Shown: in pieces, positions 1-8,943 of the stretch
How the letters are laid out: each line of letters starts with the position of its first letter
Numbering within the stretch: the first letter of the stretch is position 1
From: Candidatus Corynebacterium avicola
Lineage (GTDB): Bacteria > Actinomycetota > Actinomycetes > Mycobacteriales > Mycobacteriaceae
DNA: 64,000 nt
NCBI GenBank assembly: GCA_019114135.1
Contig: DXGC01000065.1
Coordinates: 1 to 64,000 of the forward strand
Reading direction: 5' to 3'
The notes under the pieces: generated by a model
Databases searched by the model: none
Told to the model about the DNA's origin: nothing
What the model saw: the letters and a program-made list of their open reading frames with translations, nothing else
Made by a program: the position numbers and the translations under genes

Positions 1-1086
1 GGCGCCGGAGGCACCGATCGGGTGGCCCAGCGAGATGCCGCCGCCGTTGATGTTGGTCTTCTCCAGCGGGTAGTCCAGGTCCTTGATGGACTGGAGAACC
101 ACGGAGGCGAAGGCCTCGTTGACCTCGAGGAAGTCCAGGTCCCCGGTGGTCCATCCGGCGCGGCCCAGGGCCGCGGAGACGGCCTGGGAGGGCTGGGAGT
201 GCAGCAGGGTGTCCGGACCGGCGGTCTCACCGTAGGCACCGAGGGTGGCCAGGACGTCCAGACCGTTGTCGGCGGCGTAGGCGCGGGTGGTCAGTACGAC
301 CGCGGAGGCACCGTCGGAGATCTGGGACGCGGAGGCGGCGGTGATGGTGCCGTCCTTGGCGAAGGCCGGACGCAGCTTGGCGAGCCCCTCCTCGGTGGTG
401 CCGGCGCGCACGCCCTCGTCGGTGTCGACGACCACGGTGCCCTTGCGGGTGGAGATCTCGACCGGGACGATCTCCTCGCCCAGGGTGCCGTCGGCGATGG
501 CGGCCTCGGCGCGCTGGTTCGACAGGGCGGCGACGTGGTCCTGCTCCTCGCGGGTGATGCCGCGGTCGGTGTTGCCGCCCTCGGTCTCCACACCCATGGC
601 GGTGCCGTGGATCGGGTCGGTCAGGCCGTCACGCTCCAGGGCATCCTGCAGCGCCAGGCCACCGAACTTCGCACCGGCGCGGACACCGGCGGCGAGGTGC
701 GGTGCGTTGCTCATCGACTCCTGGCCGCCGGCGACGACAACCTGCGCATCGCCGAGACGCAGGGCGCGGGACGCGGTGATGACGGCGTCCAGCCCGGAGA
801 GGCAGACCTTGTTGATTGTGGTGGCCGGGGTGGAGACCGGAACGCCGGCGGCGACGGCGGCCTGCTTGGCCGGGTTCTGGCCGGCACCTGCCTGGACGAC
901 CTGGCCCATGTAGACGACGTCGACGGTGTCGGCGGCGACCTTGGCACGCTCCAGTGCGCCGGTGATGGCGGTGGCGCCCAGCTCGACAGCGGACTTCGCG
1001 GCCAGGGAGCCCAGCATCTTTCCCTGTGCGGTGCGGGCAGCACCGACGATGACGATGTCGTCCGGGGAAACGGTTGTGTCAGTCAT
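1..1086 (-). CDS. Acetyl-CoA C-acetyltransferase (thiolase), 3' end cut by window
   Basis: This is a thiolase that cleaves acetoacetyl-CoA or a 3-oxoacyl-CoA with CoA to give acetyl-CoA. The visible 362 codons begin MTDTTVSPDD and include the nucleophile region INKVCLSG (Cys95), the NEAFA motif with its active-site region, and GGGISLGHPIGASGA exactly at the window edge. About 35-40 C-terminal residues, including the second catalytic Cys, lie outside. It follows the two CoA-transferase genes on the same strand after a 104-base gap. In that context it would finish acetoacetate use by splitting acetoacetyl-CoA. The exact chain length preferred cannot be read from the sequence. Confidence 0.93.
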   Translation of the reverse strand, partial: MTDTTVSPDDIVIVGAARTAQGKMLGSLAAKSAVELGATAITGALERAKVAADTVDVVYMGQVVQAGAGQNPAKQAAVAAGVPVSTPATTINKVCLSGLDAVITASRALRLGDAQVVVAGGQESMSNAPHLAAGVRAGAKFGGLALQDALERDGLTDPIHGTAMGVETEGGNTDRGITREEQDHVAALSNQRAEAAIADGTLGEEIVPVEISTRKGTVVVDTDEGVRAGTTEEGLAKLRPAFAKDGTITAASASQISDGASAVVLTTRAYAADNGLDVLATLGAYGETAGPDTLLHSQPSQAVSAALGRAGWTTGDLDFLEVNEAFASVVLQSIKDLDYPLEKTNINGGGISLGHPIGASGA

Positions 1087-1190
1087 GGTGGTTGCAGTCG
1101 ACCTTTCTGTCGCATCTCGAATCACTTCTATTATGAGACATATTCCGTCCGAAGGGGTGATTTTGCTGGTTATGGGTCACGATCGGCGCA

Positions 1191-1823
1191 TCATCGGTTG
1201 ACCAGTGGGACCCCGGTAACTGCCTGCACGTCCTCGACGGTGACCTCCGGGGCCAGCTCGACGAGTTCCAGCCCCTCCTCGGTACGGTCCAGAACGCAGA
1301 GGTCGGTGATGATCCGGTCGACCACGCCGGTGCCGGTGAGAGGCAGTGAGATGTCGCCGACGATCTTGGGGCCACCGTTGCGGGTGGTGTGCTCCATGAG
1401 CACCACCACCTTCTTCGCCCCGACCACCAGGTCCATCGCTCCGCCCATGCCCTTGACCATCTTACCGGGCACGATCCAGTTCGCGAGGTCACCGCGGTCG
1501 TTGACCTCCATGCCACCGAGGATCGCCAGGTCGATCTTCCCGCCTCGGATCATGCCGAAGCTCGTCGCCGAGTCGAAGTAGGCTGTCCCCGGCATCGCGG
1601 TGACGGTCTCCTTGCCGGCGTTGATCAGGTCGGGGTCGACCTCCTCGGGGGTCGGGTACGGTCCGATGCCGAGCATGCCGTTCTCGCTCTGCAATGTGAC
1701 GTCCACCCCCTCCGGCACGTAGTTCGGCACCAGGGTCGGCAGGCCGATCCCCAGGTTGACGTACTGTCCGTCCTGCAGTTCCTGTGCGGCGCGGGCGGCC
1801 ATGTCCTGTCGGTTCCAGCTCAT
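1191..1823 (-). CDS. scoB: 3-oxoacid CoA-transferase subunit B
   Basis: This is the beta subunit of a succinyl-CoA:3-oxoacid CoA-transferase, which moves CoA from succinyl-CoA to acetoacetate. The 210-residue protein carries the family signature SENGMLG, in which Glu47 is the expected CoA-accepting glutamate, and the glycine-rich stretch [13 protein letters not shown]. Its ATG overlaps the stop of subunit A by 4 bases (ATGA), so the two are probably translationally coupled. The neighbours (hydroxybutyrate dehydrogenase upstream, thiolase downstream) favour acetoacetate as substrate. A 3-oxoadipate CoA-transferase (PcaJ) is the main alternative, but no protocatechuate gene is seen nearby. Confidence 0.9.
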   Translation of the reverse strand: MSWNRQDMAARAAQELQDGQYVNLGIGLPTLVPNYVPEGVDVTLQSENGMLGIGPYPTPEEVDPDLINAGKETVTAMPGTAYFDSATSFGMIRGGKIDLAILGGMEVNDRGDLANWIVPGKMVKGMGGAMDLVVGAKKVVVLMEHTTRNGGPKIVGDISLPLTGTGVVDRIITDLCVLDRTEEGLELVELAPEVTVEDVQAVTGVPLVNR

Positions 1824-2590
1824 CGTGTGGTCTCCTTCTCGATGGTCTTGTCGGTGACCTGTTCCGGGGTCAGCTCCACGACGTGGTGGACGTAGACACC
1901 GGGCAGGTGGATGTCGTCGGGGGCGAGCTCGCCGACGGGCACGACCTTCTCAGCCTCGACGATGCAGACCCGGCCGCTCATTGCGGCCAGCGGGTTGAAG
2001 TTCCGGGCCGTCCGACGGAACCGCAGGTTGCCGGAGGTGTCGGCCACCTCGGCGCGGATCAGGGAGACGTCGGCGACGATCGCGTCCTCGAGCACCTGGG
2101 TGCGTCCGGCGATCTCGCGGGTCTCCTTCGCCGGTGAGATGACCGCGCCGTGGGCAGGGTCGTCCGCCCCGTCAGGGCCGTAGCGCCACACCATGCCGCC
2201 GTCGGCGACTGGGGTACCGACACCGGCGGCGGTGTAGAAGGCGCCGATGCCGGAACCACCGGCGCGGAGACGCTCGGCGAGCGTTCCCTGCGGGGTCAGT
2301 TCCACCTCGAGCTCGCCCTCGAGGTATTGGCGGGCGAACTCCTTGTTCTCGCCGACGTAGCTGGCGACAATGCGACGCAGCTGCCGGGTCTCCAGCAGCA
2401 GTCCGAGGCCACGGCCGTCGACGCCGGCGTTGTTCGACACCGCCTCGAAGTCGCCGACGTCGCGGGACGCAAGCTCACTCAACAGCACCTGGGGGATGCC
2501 GCAGACCCCGAATCCACCGACGGCGAGGGTCGCGCCGTCCTCGATCAGCGCGACGGCGGAGGCCGCGTCGGTTGTCTTTCCTGTACTCAT
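1820..2590 (-). CDS. scoA: 3-oxoacid CoA-transferase subunit A
   Basis: This is the alpha subunit of the same CoA-transferase, 256 residues long. It has the family I CoA-transferase start (a strand, then [14 protein letters not shown]) and the stretch [15 protein letters not shown] that is typical of the A subunit. The ATG at 2588-2590 is preceded by AAAGGA at six bases, which supports this start. The gene precedes scoB with a 4-base overlap and follows the hydroxybutyrate dehydrogenase after 49 bases, so all three are probably on one transcript. A and B together make the active enzyme. Confidence 0.9.
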   Translation of the reverse strand: MSTGKTTDAASAVALIEDGATLAVGGFGVCGIPQVLLSELASRDVGDFEAVSNNAGVDGRGLGLLLETRQLRRIVASYVGENKEFARQYLEGELEVELTPQGTLAERLRAGGSGIGAFYTAAGVGTPVADGGMVWRYGPDGADDPAHGAVISPAKETREIAGRTQVLEDAIVADVSLIRAEVADTSGNLRFRRTARNFNPLAAMSGRVCIVEAEKVVPVGELAPDDIHLPGVYVHHVVELTPEQVTDKTIEKETTR

Positions 2591-2639
2591 TTCAGTTCCT
2601 TTCGTACTTGTCGTGCTTTTCGGTGTCGGTTACTGCCTG

Positions 2640-3413
2640 TCAGCTGGCGGTCCATCCGCCGTCCATGGTGTAGGCGGCACCGGTGACCATGCCGGCCTGC
2701 TCCCCTGCCAACCACATTGCCAGCGATGCGACCTCGTCAACCTCGACCAGCCGCTTCACCGCGGTCTCGCCGAGCATGATCTTCTCGACGACCTCGGACT
2801 CCTCGATGCCGTGCACCTTCGCCTGGTCGGCGATCTGCTTCTCCACCAGCGGGGTCCGGACGTAGGACGGGTTGAGGCAGTTGGAAGTCACCCCGTGCGG
2901 CGCGCCTTCCAGGGCCACGACCTTGGACAGTCCCTCCAGTCCGTGCTTCGCGGCGACGTAGGCGGACTTGAAACCACTGGCCCGCATGCCATGGACCGAG
3001 GAGATGTTGATGATGCGTCCGAAACCGCGTTCGTACATCCCCGGCAGGACCGCCCGGATCAGCAGAAACGGGGACTCGAGCATCAACCGGTGGATCAGCC
3101 GCCAGTTCTCCGGGTCGAAGGACTCGATGGGGGACACGCGCTGGACACCGGCGTTGTTGACCAGGATGTCGACGTCCAGCGTGAGGTCCTCCAACGCTGC
3201 GGTGTCCGAGAGGTCCACAGCCCAGCTGTCACCGTCGATCTCAGCGGCGACCGCCTCGGCGGCCGCGGCGTCCAGATCGCAGATGGTGACCCTCGCACCG
3301 GCGGCGGCGAACATGTGGGCGCAGGCCTTGCCGATGCCGGACGCTCCGCCGGTGACCAAGGCGCGGCGCCCCTCAAGGGGGCGCGGGATGTCGGTTGAGG
3401 ACGTTGAGGTCAT
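2640..3413 (-). CDS. 3-hydroxybutyrate dehydrogenase (SDR family)
   Basis: This is a classical short-chain dehydrogenase/reductase, 257 residues, most likely oxidising (R)-3-hydroxybutyrate to acetoacetate with NAD. Visible motifs are the nucleotide-binding TGGASGIG (residues 21-28), NNAGV, the catalytic Ser138/Ser139 in INISSVHG, and Tyr152-x3-Lys156 in YVAAK. The ISSVHG and AAKHGLEGL stretches are typical of bacterial 3-hydroxybutyrate dehydrogenases. Its position between a GntP-type permease and the acetoacetate CoA-transferase fits the step hydroxybutyrate to acetoacetate. Substrate is inferred from family resemblance and context. Confidence 0.85.
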   Translation of the reverse strand: MTSTSSTDIPRPLEGRRALVTGGASGIGKACAHMFAAAGARVTICDLDAAAAEAVAAEIDGDSWAVDLSDTAALEDLTLDVDILVNNAGVQRVSPIESFDPENWRLIHRLMLESPFLLIRAVLPGMYERGFGRIINISSVHGMRASGFKSAYVAAKHGLEGLSKVVALEGAPHGVTSNCLNPSYVRTPLVEKQIADQAKVHGIEESEVVEKIMLGETAVKRLVEVDEVASLAMWLAGEQAGMVTGAAYTMDGGWTAS

Positions 3414-3449
3414 AGTTGTTCCCTTCTTGGAGTTCTTGTGGAAGCAGGA

Positions 3450-4907
3450 TCAGAAGATGCCGACGGACACGGCGGCCAGCAGTACGGCCACGGCGGCGAC
3501 GGGGCCGACGATGGTGATCACGGCAATGTCCTTGTAGGACTGGCGGTGGGTCAGTCCACACACGATGAGCAGGGTGATGATGGCGCCGGAATGCGGCAGG
3601 GTGTCCAGACCGCCGGCGGCCATGGCGGTGACACGGTGCATGGCCTCCATGCTGATGCCGTCGGCGACGGCCATGTCACGCAGCTCCTCGCCGAAGGCGT
3701 TCAGGGCGATGGTCATGCCGCCGGAGGACGAACCGGTCAGGCCTGCGGTGATCGAGGTGGCCACCACCGAGGTGGTCAGGGCATTCGCTCCCAGGTCGAT
3801 GACGGAGTCGCGGACCACGGCGAAGGCAGCAACCGAGGCGATGACCGCGCCGTAGCCGACCTCGGAGGCGGTGGAGAAGATGGGGTACATCGAGTTCTTC
3901 GCACCGTCGCCGACCTGTTGGAAGAGCAGTCCGATGTGGCGGGCGTTGATCAGCAGGATCAGGACGATCGCCACGACCAGGCCGACGATGACCGCCCAGA
4001 GTGCCGACCGGTCGTCGATGCTGATGCCGCCATACTTCTCCTCGGAGAGGAAGTCCCAGTCCATCGCCGGGAAGATGAAGAGGGTGCAGGCGAAATTGAC
4101 GACGAAGACGGTGAGCAGCGGGAGGAAGGGGATCAGGCGGTTCGCCGGGGCGGGGAAGCTCCCGGGCTTCTCCTCGCTGTCCTCGCCTTCCACGCCGTCC
4201 TCTTCATCAGCGCTACCGGAGCTGCCAGAGCTGGCAGCGCTTCCGGCCGGTGCACTCTCGATGCTGGCGAAATGCTCACCCTTCGCCCACAGCTTGCGCT
4301 TGCGGTACTCCAGCCAGACCATGCCGATACCGAAGATGATGACGGAGCCGATGATACCCATCAGGGCGCCGGCGAAGGAGCCGGTGCCGAAGAAGGTGCC
4401 CGGGATGATGTTCTGGACCTGAGGGGTTCCGGGCAGCGCGGTCATCGTGAAGGTGAACGCGCCGAGGGCGATGGTGGCCGGAATCAGGCGACGCGGGATG
4501 TCGGCTGCTCGGAACAGCTCCTTGGCCAGCGGGTACATCACGAAGACCACGACGAACAGGCTGATACCTCCGTAGGTCATCAGCGCGGTGGTCAGCACGG
4601 CGGCGAGCATCGCAGACTTCTCCCCTATCAGGGAGATCACGGTCGTGGCGATGATGCGCGCATAGCCGGTGGCCGTCATCAGGGCGCCGAAGATGGCGCC
4701 GGTGAGGAAGACCGGCAGGTAGCTCGTGACGAACCCGCCCATGGCCGGCATGAAGATTTCGGTGTACGCGGGGAGGACAGACTCCCAGGAGAAGAGCAGG
4801 GCGACCAGCGACGCGATCGGGGCGGCGACGATCACCGGCATTCCCCGGTAGGCGAGAGTGATCAACAGGGCGAGCGAGACCAGAATTCCGATGATTCCGA
4901 GTACCAC
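3450..4907 (-). CDS. GntP-family permease, probably for hydroxybutyrate or a related acid
   Basis: This integral membrane transporter has about twelve hydrophobic segments and resembles the GntP/gluconate:H+ symporter family, whose members also carry 3-hydroxybutyrate. A hydrophilic acidic loop (roughly residues 220-255, rich in Ser, Glu and Asp) interrupts the membrane segments. The GTG at 4905-4907 is chosen because AAGGAGG (4913-4919) sits five bases before it. An upstream in-frame TTG at 4923-4925 would place that ribosome binding site inside the coding region. The permease leads the dehydrogenase and CoA-transferase genes, so it probably imports their substrate. A possible cAMP-receptor-type site lies about 70 bases upstream. 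Confidence 0.82.
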   Translation of the reverse strand: MVLGIIGILVSLALLITLAYRGMPVIVAAPIASLVALLFSWESVLPAYTEIFMPAMGGFVTSYLPVFLTGAIFGALMTATGYARIIATTVISLIGEKSAMLAAVLTTALMTYGGISLFVVVFVMYPLAKELFRAADIPRRLIPATIALGAFTFTMTALPGTPQVQNIIPGTFFGTGSFAGALMGIIGSVIIFGIGMVWLEYRKRKLWAKGEHFASIESAPAGSAASSGSSGSADEEDGVEGEDSEEKPGSFPAPANRLIPFLPLLTVFVVNFACTLFIFPAMDWDFLSEEKYGGISIDDRSALWAVIVGLVVAIVLILLINARHIGLLFQQVGDGAKNSMYPIFSTASEVGYGAVIASVAAFAVVRDSVIDLGANALTTSVVATSITAGLTGSSSGGMTIALNAFGEELRDMAVADGISMEAMHRVTAMAAGGLDTLPHSGAIITLLIVCGLTHRQSYKDIAVITIVGPVAAVAVLLAAVSVGIF

Positions 4908-4977
4908 GGGCGCCTCCTTGGACAATTGAGATCAACGACGGATGGACAACGCCACCGGATGATCATTTGCCGGAGAG

Positions 4978-4993
4978 TGTGAAGTGCAACACA
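4978..4993. promoter_or_regulatory. Possible GlxR/CRP-type site before the permease operon
   Basis: TGTGA-N6-ACACA matches the CRP/GlxR consensus TGTGA-N6-TCACA except for one base. It lies 71 bases upstream of the permease start, a reasonable place to control a carbon-source operon. The call rests on the motif alone. Confidence 0.35.
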
Positions 4994-5041
4994 TCCTCGG
5001 TGACGCACTTGAGTATGCGTCGCGGCCGGAACCCCCACCAC

Positions 5042-5085
5042 GTCCTGAACAACAACCGTCAGGACCGATTTTTGTGTCTCAGGAC
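5042..5085. promoter_or_regulatory. Three copies of a 7-base repeat, candidate operator for the PucR-type regulator
   Basis: GTCCTGA at 5042-5048 and its inverse TCAGGAC at 5059-5065 form an inverted repeat. A further TCAGGAC at 5079-5085 is a direct repeat at exactly 20 bases. A one-mismatch copy, TCAGAAC, sits at 5095-5101. They lie between the PucR-type regulator gene and the permease operon it probably controls. The inverted pair could also form a weak terminator hairpin for the regulator gene. Confidence 0.4.
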
Positions 5086-5100
5086 AAAATAGTTTCAGAA

Positions 5101-6285
5101 CTAATCGCCGACGGTCGGGACCGCGGTGATCCACGCGACCTCGACCAGCGTGTTCACCTCACCCAGGTCACAGCCGGTCAGTTCCTCGAACCTGCGCAGC
5201 CGGTAGCGCAGGGTGTTGACGTGCACAGGGATGCTCTCCGCGGCTTCCCGGACGTTCAACCTGTTGTCCAGGTACGCCCTCACCGAGACAATGAGGTCCT
5301 CCCCGAAGGCCCGGGACCCGCGCAGCGGCACCAGGTAGCGCTGACGCAGCACCTCTGTGGTCTCCGGGCTGGAGTTGATGGCCAGTCGCCAGGAGAGCAT
5401 CTCCTGGTCGACGCGTCCGGTCAGCCCCAGATCCAGGGCGGACTGCACGACCCTGTTGACCGTCGCGAAAGTGCGGTGGAGCTCGGTCAGCGGTGCCGGA
5501 CGGCCCAGTCCGACAGGGATCCCCGCCGGCAGGTCATTGTCCCCCGCATCCCCGGAAACCCCGGGATCACCGATGAGCACCCCGGCCACCGACCGACTCT
5601 GCACTGTGGTTACCAGCTTGGCACCGCAGGCCTCGGCCCAGCGCTGCAGGGCGACCTCGACCTCTACCCCCGACCCCTCGAGGAAAGGCGCAATCACGAT
5701 CCGGTGCTCCCCTTCCGTCGGGACCTTGTAGAGCGAGGCGCCACGCATGATCTCGGCGTCATCGAGCTCGCCGGTGATCACCCGTCCGATCCACTCCGCG
5801 CGCCGGGTGGAATCCGCCACAGCACGGGTGATCTCGTGGTCCCGGTACACCCCGGTGACGATGGAGGAGAAGACGTCGCCCAGGGACCAGAGCAGGTTGG
5901 ACCACTCCAGCAACTGCTCGGCCGGGGTCCCGTGGTCCTCCGCCAGGATGAGCAGTCGACGTTGGATGACCCGCATACTCATCCGGAAGCCGCGCAAGAG
6001 ACTGCCCAGCGGCACACCTTCCTCGATGCGGATCAGTGCGGTCTCGCGGGCGTGGGTGATGTCGTCCGGTTTCGGTTCCACGCCGTGGACGATGATCCTG
6101 ATGCTCATCGAGAGGTTCTGCAGCGCGGTGTTGACGATCTTCCGACGGGTGGCGTGCTCGTAGCCGGGGATGACGGTCATGATCTCGTCGGCGATCTGCT
6201 CGGACATGTCACCGACGTCGGCCTCCAGGCGGTCGAGGAGCTCGCCCCACTCCCCTCCCCGGGGCCTGTCCTCGGCACCGCTCAC
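5101..6285 (-). CDS. PucR/CdaR-family transcriptional regulator
   Basis: This DNA-binding regulator is about 394 residues long. The C-terminal part (YLDNRLNVREAAESIPVHVNTLRYRLRRFEELTG) is the PucR-type helix-turn-helix of the HTH_30 class. The middle holds a GGDEF-like fold region typical of CdaR/PucR proteins, and the N-terminus is helical without a recognisable sensor. GTG at 6283-6285 is preferred because AAGGAG ends six bases before it. An upstream in-frame GTG at 6340-6342 would add 19 residues but lacks a ribosome binding site. The gene lies between the ligase gene (60 bases upstream, same strand) and the permease operon, so it may activate hydroxybutyrate or fatty-acid use. The ligand is unknown. 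Confidence 0.82.
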   Translation of the reverse strand: MSGAEDRPRGGEWGELLDRLEADVGDMSEQIADEIMTVIPGYEHATRRKIVNTALQNLSMSIRIIVHGVEPKPDDITHARETALIRIEEGVPLGSLLRGFRMSMRVIQRRLLILAEDHGTPAEQLLEWSNLLWSLGDVFSSIVTGVYRDHEITRAVADSTRRAEWIGRVITGELDDAEIMRGASLYKVPTEGEHRIVIAPFLEGSGVEVEVALQRWAEACGAKLVTTVQSRSVAGVLIGDPGVSGDAGDNDLPAGIPVGLGRPAPLTELHRTFATVNRVVQSALDLGLTGRVDQEMLSWRLAINSSPETTEVLRQRYLVPLRGSRAFGEDLIVSVRAYLDNRLNVREAAESIPVHVNTLRYRLRRFEELTGCDLGEVNTLVEVAWITAVPTVGD

Positions 6286-6345
6286 GACCATCTCCTTGTC
6301 CTCGTACAGCAGCGTACTTGTCCGATCCACTGTAGAGGACACCGT

Positions 6346-8037
6346 TTATCTGGTGAACAACCCGAGGATGCCGATGGACTTCTCTCGCATCTCGACCTTC
6401 CTGACCTTTCCGGAGAGCGTCATCGGGAAACTGTCGGTGACGTGGACGTACCGGGGGATCTTGAATCGGGCGAGCTTACCGTCGCAGAAGCTGTGAATGT
6501 CCTCGGCGTCCAATGACTCACTGTCGTCGTTCATGATGACCCAGGCCATGAGCTCCTCGCCGTACTTGTCGTCGGGGACCCCGATGACCTGTACATCGGC
6601 GATGTCGGGGTGTTCGTAGAGGAACTCCTCGATCTCACGGGGGTAGATGTTCTCGCCGCCACGGATGACCATGTCCTTGATCCTTCCGGTAATCTGCACG
6701 TACCCGTCGGAGTCCATGGTCGCCAGGTCGCCGGAGTGCATCCAGCCCTGCTCGTCGATGGCTTCAGCGCTCTTCTCCGGCATGTCCCAGTAGCCCTGCA
6801 TCACCGCGTAGCCACGGACCAGAAGCTCGCCCTGGACGTTGCGTTCCACCGGTTTGCCGTCCAGGTCCACGATCTTGACCTCCAGGTGGGGGCTGACCCG
6901 GCCGACGGTCTCCACCCGCTTGTCCACCGGATCGTCGGGCATGGTCTGGTGGTTGACCGGGGAGGTCTCGGTCATGCCGTAGCAGATGCCGATCTCACTG
7001 ATGCCCAGGATGTCGATAATCTCGCGCATGGTCTTTGTCGGGCAGGACGTTCCCGCCATCACGCCCGTGCGCAGCCGTGACAGGTCCAGTTCTTTACCAC
7101 GGGACTTCAGTTCCTCGAGCAGCTGCAGCTCGGCCATGAACATGGTGGGCACCCCCAGCAGACTCGTCGCCTGCCCGTGGTGGGCGGCCTCCAGTGTGCT
7201 TTCGGCATTGAACACCGGACCCGGGATGAGGGTCGCCGCACCGTGCGTCACCGCGGCGAGCACACCGATGACCATGCCAAAGCAGTGGAAGAACGGGACC
7301 GGGACAACCACCCGATCGGCATCGGTGTACTGGAGCCTTTCACCCACGAGGAAACCATTGTTCAGCACGTTGTGGTGGGTCAGTGTCGCACCCTTGGCCA
7401 TCCCGGTGGTCCCCGAGGTGTACTGGATGTTGATCGGGTCGTACGGGTCCAGAGACTCGCGGACCGGGTTCAGGTCGAGAATCGCGTGGTTGGCCATCTC
7501 CTCCCAGCGCTCTGATCCGAAGAAGACAGTCTCCCGATAGGTCTGATCGAAAGTGTGCTCCACAGTTTTGACCATTGCCCGGTAATTGGAGTCTTTGAAC
7601 CTTCCTGCGGAGAACAATGCCCGGATGCCCGCCTGATTCACCGCATATGTCAGTTCACGGGTGCGGTAGGTCGGGTTGATGCAGACCAGGATCGCCCCGA
7701 TCTCGGCGGTGGCGAACTGCAGCACCATCCACTCCCACCGGTTCGGCGACCAGATTCCGATCCGGTCACCCTTGCGGTAGCCGGCGGCATGCAGGCCGGA
7801 CGCCAGGCGCAGCACCTTACGGTGGAATTCCTGGTAGGAGAGGTGGATGTCGCCGTAGAAGTCGACCAGGGCATCATTGTCCGGGTAGGCGGCCACGGTA
7901 CGTGCCAGGCTCTGGCCAATGGTCTCGGTCAGCAACGGTGAGTCGGTCGGTCCCACGGCATGCGAGAGGGTGGGGTCGATGTCCTTGGGGTCGGTCAGGG
8001 TGATGTCACGGACGACGGGTCGCAGTGTGGAGGTCAT
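6346..8037 (-). CDS. Acyl-CoA synthetase (AMP-binding ligase)
   Basis: This is a 563-residue ANL-superfamily enzyme that activates a carboxylic acid with ATP and CoA. It carries the P-loop YTSGTTGMAKG, the GYWDMPEKSAEAI / GWMHSGDLA stretch that precedes the hinge, and GRIKDMVIRGGENIYPREIEE. The C-terminal MTLSGKVRKVEMRE contains the catalytic Lys. It ends the leucine-type operon, 6 bases after the CitE-like gene. In M. tuberculosis the equivalent cluster contains fadD35, so a branched or short-chain acid such as isovalerate is a reasonable substrate guess. The sequence alone does not fix chain length. Confidence 0.9.
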   Translation of the reverse strand: MTSTLRPVVRDITLTDPKDIDPTLSHAVGPTDSPLLTETIGQSLARTVAAYPDNDALVDFYGDIHLSYQEFHRKVLRLASGLHAAGYRKGDRIGIWSPNRWEWMVLQFATAEIGAILVCINPTYRTRELTYAVNQAGIRALFSAGRFKDSNYRAMVKTVEHTFDQTYRETVFFGSERWEEMANHAILDLNPVRESLDPYDPINIQYTSGTTGMAKGATLTHHNVLNNGFLVGERLQYTDADRVVVPVPFFHCFGMVIGVLAAVTHGAATLIPGPVFNAESTLEAAHHGQATSLLGVPTMFMAELQLLEELKSRGKELDLSRLRTGVMAGTSCPTKTMREIIDILGISEIGICYGMTETSPVNHQTMPDDPVDKRVETVGRVSPHLEVKIVDLDGKPVERNVQGELLVRGYAVMQGYWDMPEKSAEAIDEQGWMHSGDLATMDSDGYVQITGRIKDMVIRGGENIYPREIEEFLYEHPDIADVQVIGVPDDKYGEELMAWVIMNDDSESLDAEDIHSFCDGKLARFKIPRYVHVTDSFPMTLSGKVRKVEMREKSIGILGLFTR

Positions 8038-8043
8038 GATAGT

Positions 8044-8943
8044 TCAGCTCCTGGTGTCTGGTGTGCGGGAGAGAATGAGTTCTGCCTGTCGGTGCAGTGG
8101 CGCATCGATCATCCGGCCGTCGACGGCGGAGGCTCCGGAGTCGGACGCGGCGGCCTCCACCACCCGTCGTGCCCAGTCAACGTCGGCGGCACTGGGCGCG
8201 TAGGCGTCACGGATGGTGGGGACGAGCCCGGGATGGATGGCGACGGTGGCTGCGAAACCACTGGCTGCGGCATCGACGGCTTCAGCGGACGCCCCGGCAA
8301 CGTCTGCGGTGTCGGCGTGGATGGAGTCGAGCGCCACCTTCCCGGCAGCCGCTGCGTGCAACAGCACCATCGACCGGGTCAGCCGGGGGACTTCGCGGTA
8401 ACCGCCGGGGTGTCCGGAAGGACCGCCTCCAGGGGTCGGGATCTCCTCCACGCCGTAGCGGGAGGACGTTCCGCCCAGCGCGGCAGTGAGGTCCTCGGCA
8501 CCCCAGAACAGTGCAGCGACCTGTGGGTGCGCGGCTACCGATTCCAGGTTGAGTACCCCGCGCGGTGTCTCGACCAGGGCGACGAACTGCCAGTTCGATG
8601 CGTCCGGGTGTACCTCGGTAAGCACGTCGACACAGTCAGGCCCCTCTGTCTTGGGGAGCATCACAGTGGTGAACGGGCTCGCAGCGACTGCCCTGACATC
8701 AGCAGCGACGTCAGCGGTACCCGGAGGGTTGATGCGAACGATGGTTCGAGCGGGGTCGAGCGACGCAGAGATGATGTGGTTCCTGGCCTCGGCCCGGTTC
8801 TCCGCGCGGCAGCCGTCCTCCAGGTCGAGGATCACCGCGTCTGAGCGGTCAGCAGCTTTAGCGAATCGTTCAGGCCGGTCAGCGGGGGCGAACAACAGCG
8901 CTGGTCCGGGCGGGGTCCAACGGTCGTGGGGTTCTCCGGTCAT
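8044..8943 (-). CDS. CitE-like CoA-ester lyase, probable HMG-CoA lyase of leucine breakdown
   Basis: This is a 299-residue HpcH/HpaI-fold lyase. It contains ALLFAPADRPERFAKA, DAVILDLEDG (the metal and substrate region), VMLPKTEG, VALVETPRGVLNL and LFWGAEDLTAALG, all typical of CitE-like proteins. The ATG at 8941-8943 overlaps the upstream MaoC stop (ATGA). A longer reading to 9015 would run into that gene and is rejected. The order acyl-CoA dehydrogenase, MaoC, CitE matches M. tuberculosis fadE19-Rv2499c-citE, where Rv2498c has been reported to act as a 3-hydroxy-3-methylglutaryl-CoA lyase. No citrate lyase alpha or gamma gene is present, which argues against citrate lyase. Confidence 0.83.
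   Translation of the reverse strand: MTGEPHDRWTPPGPALLFAPADRPERFAKAADRSDAVILDLEDGCRAENRAEARNHIISASLDPARTIVRINPPGTADVAADVRAVAASPFTTVMLPKTEGPDCVDVLTEVHPDASNWQFVALVETPRGVLNLESVAAHPQVAALFWGAEDLTAALGGTSSRYGVEEIPTPGGGPSGHPGGYREVPRLTRSMVLLHAAAAGKVALDSIHADTADVAGASAEAVDAAASGFAATVAIHPGLVPTIRDAYAPSAADVDWARRVVEAAASDSGASAVDGRMIDAPLHRQAELILSRTPDTRS

Noticed and set aside
1120..1162. TetR operator upstream of thiolase (AATCAC ... GTGATT)
   Set aside because: The two halves are 31 bases apart, not 4, so only a single half-site can be claimed.
4923..4925. TTG start for the GntP-type permease
   Set aside because: The AAGGAGG would then lie inside the gene. The GTG at 4905-4907 has that site at the proper distance.
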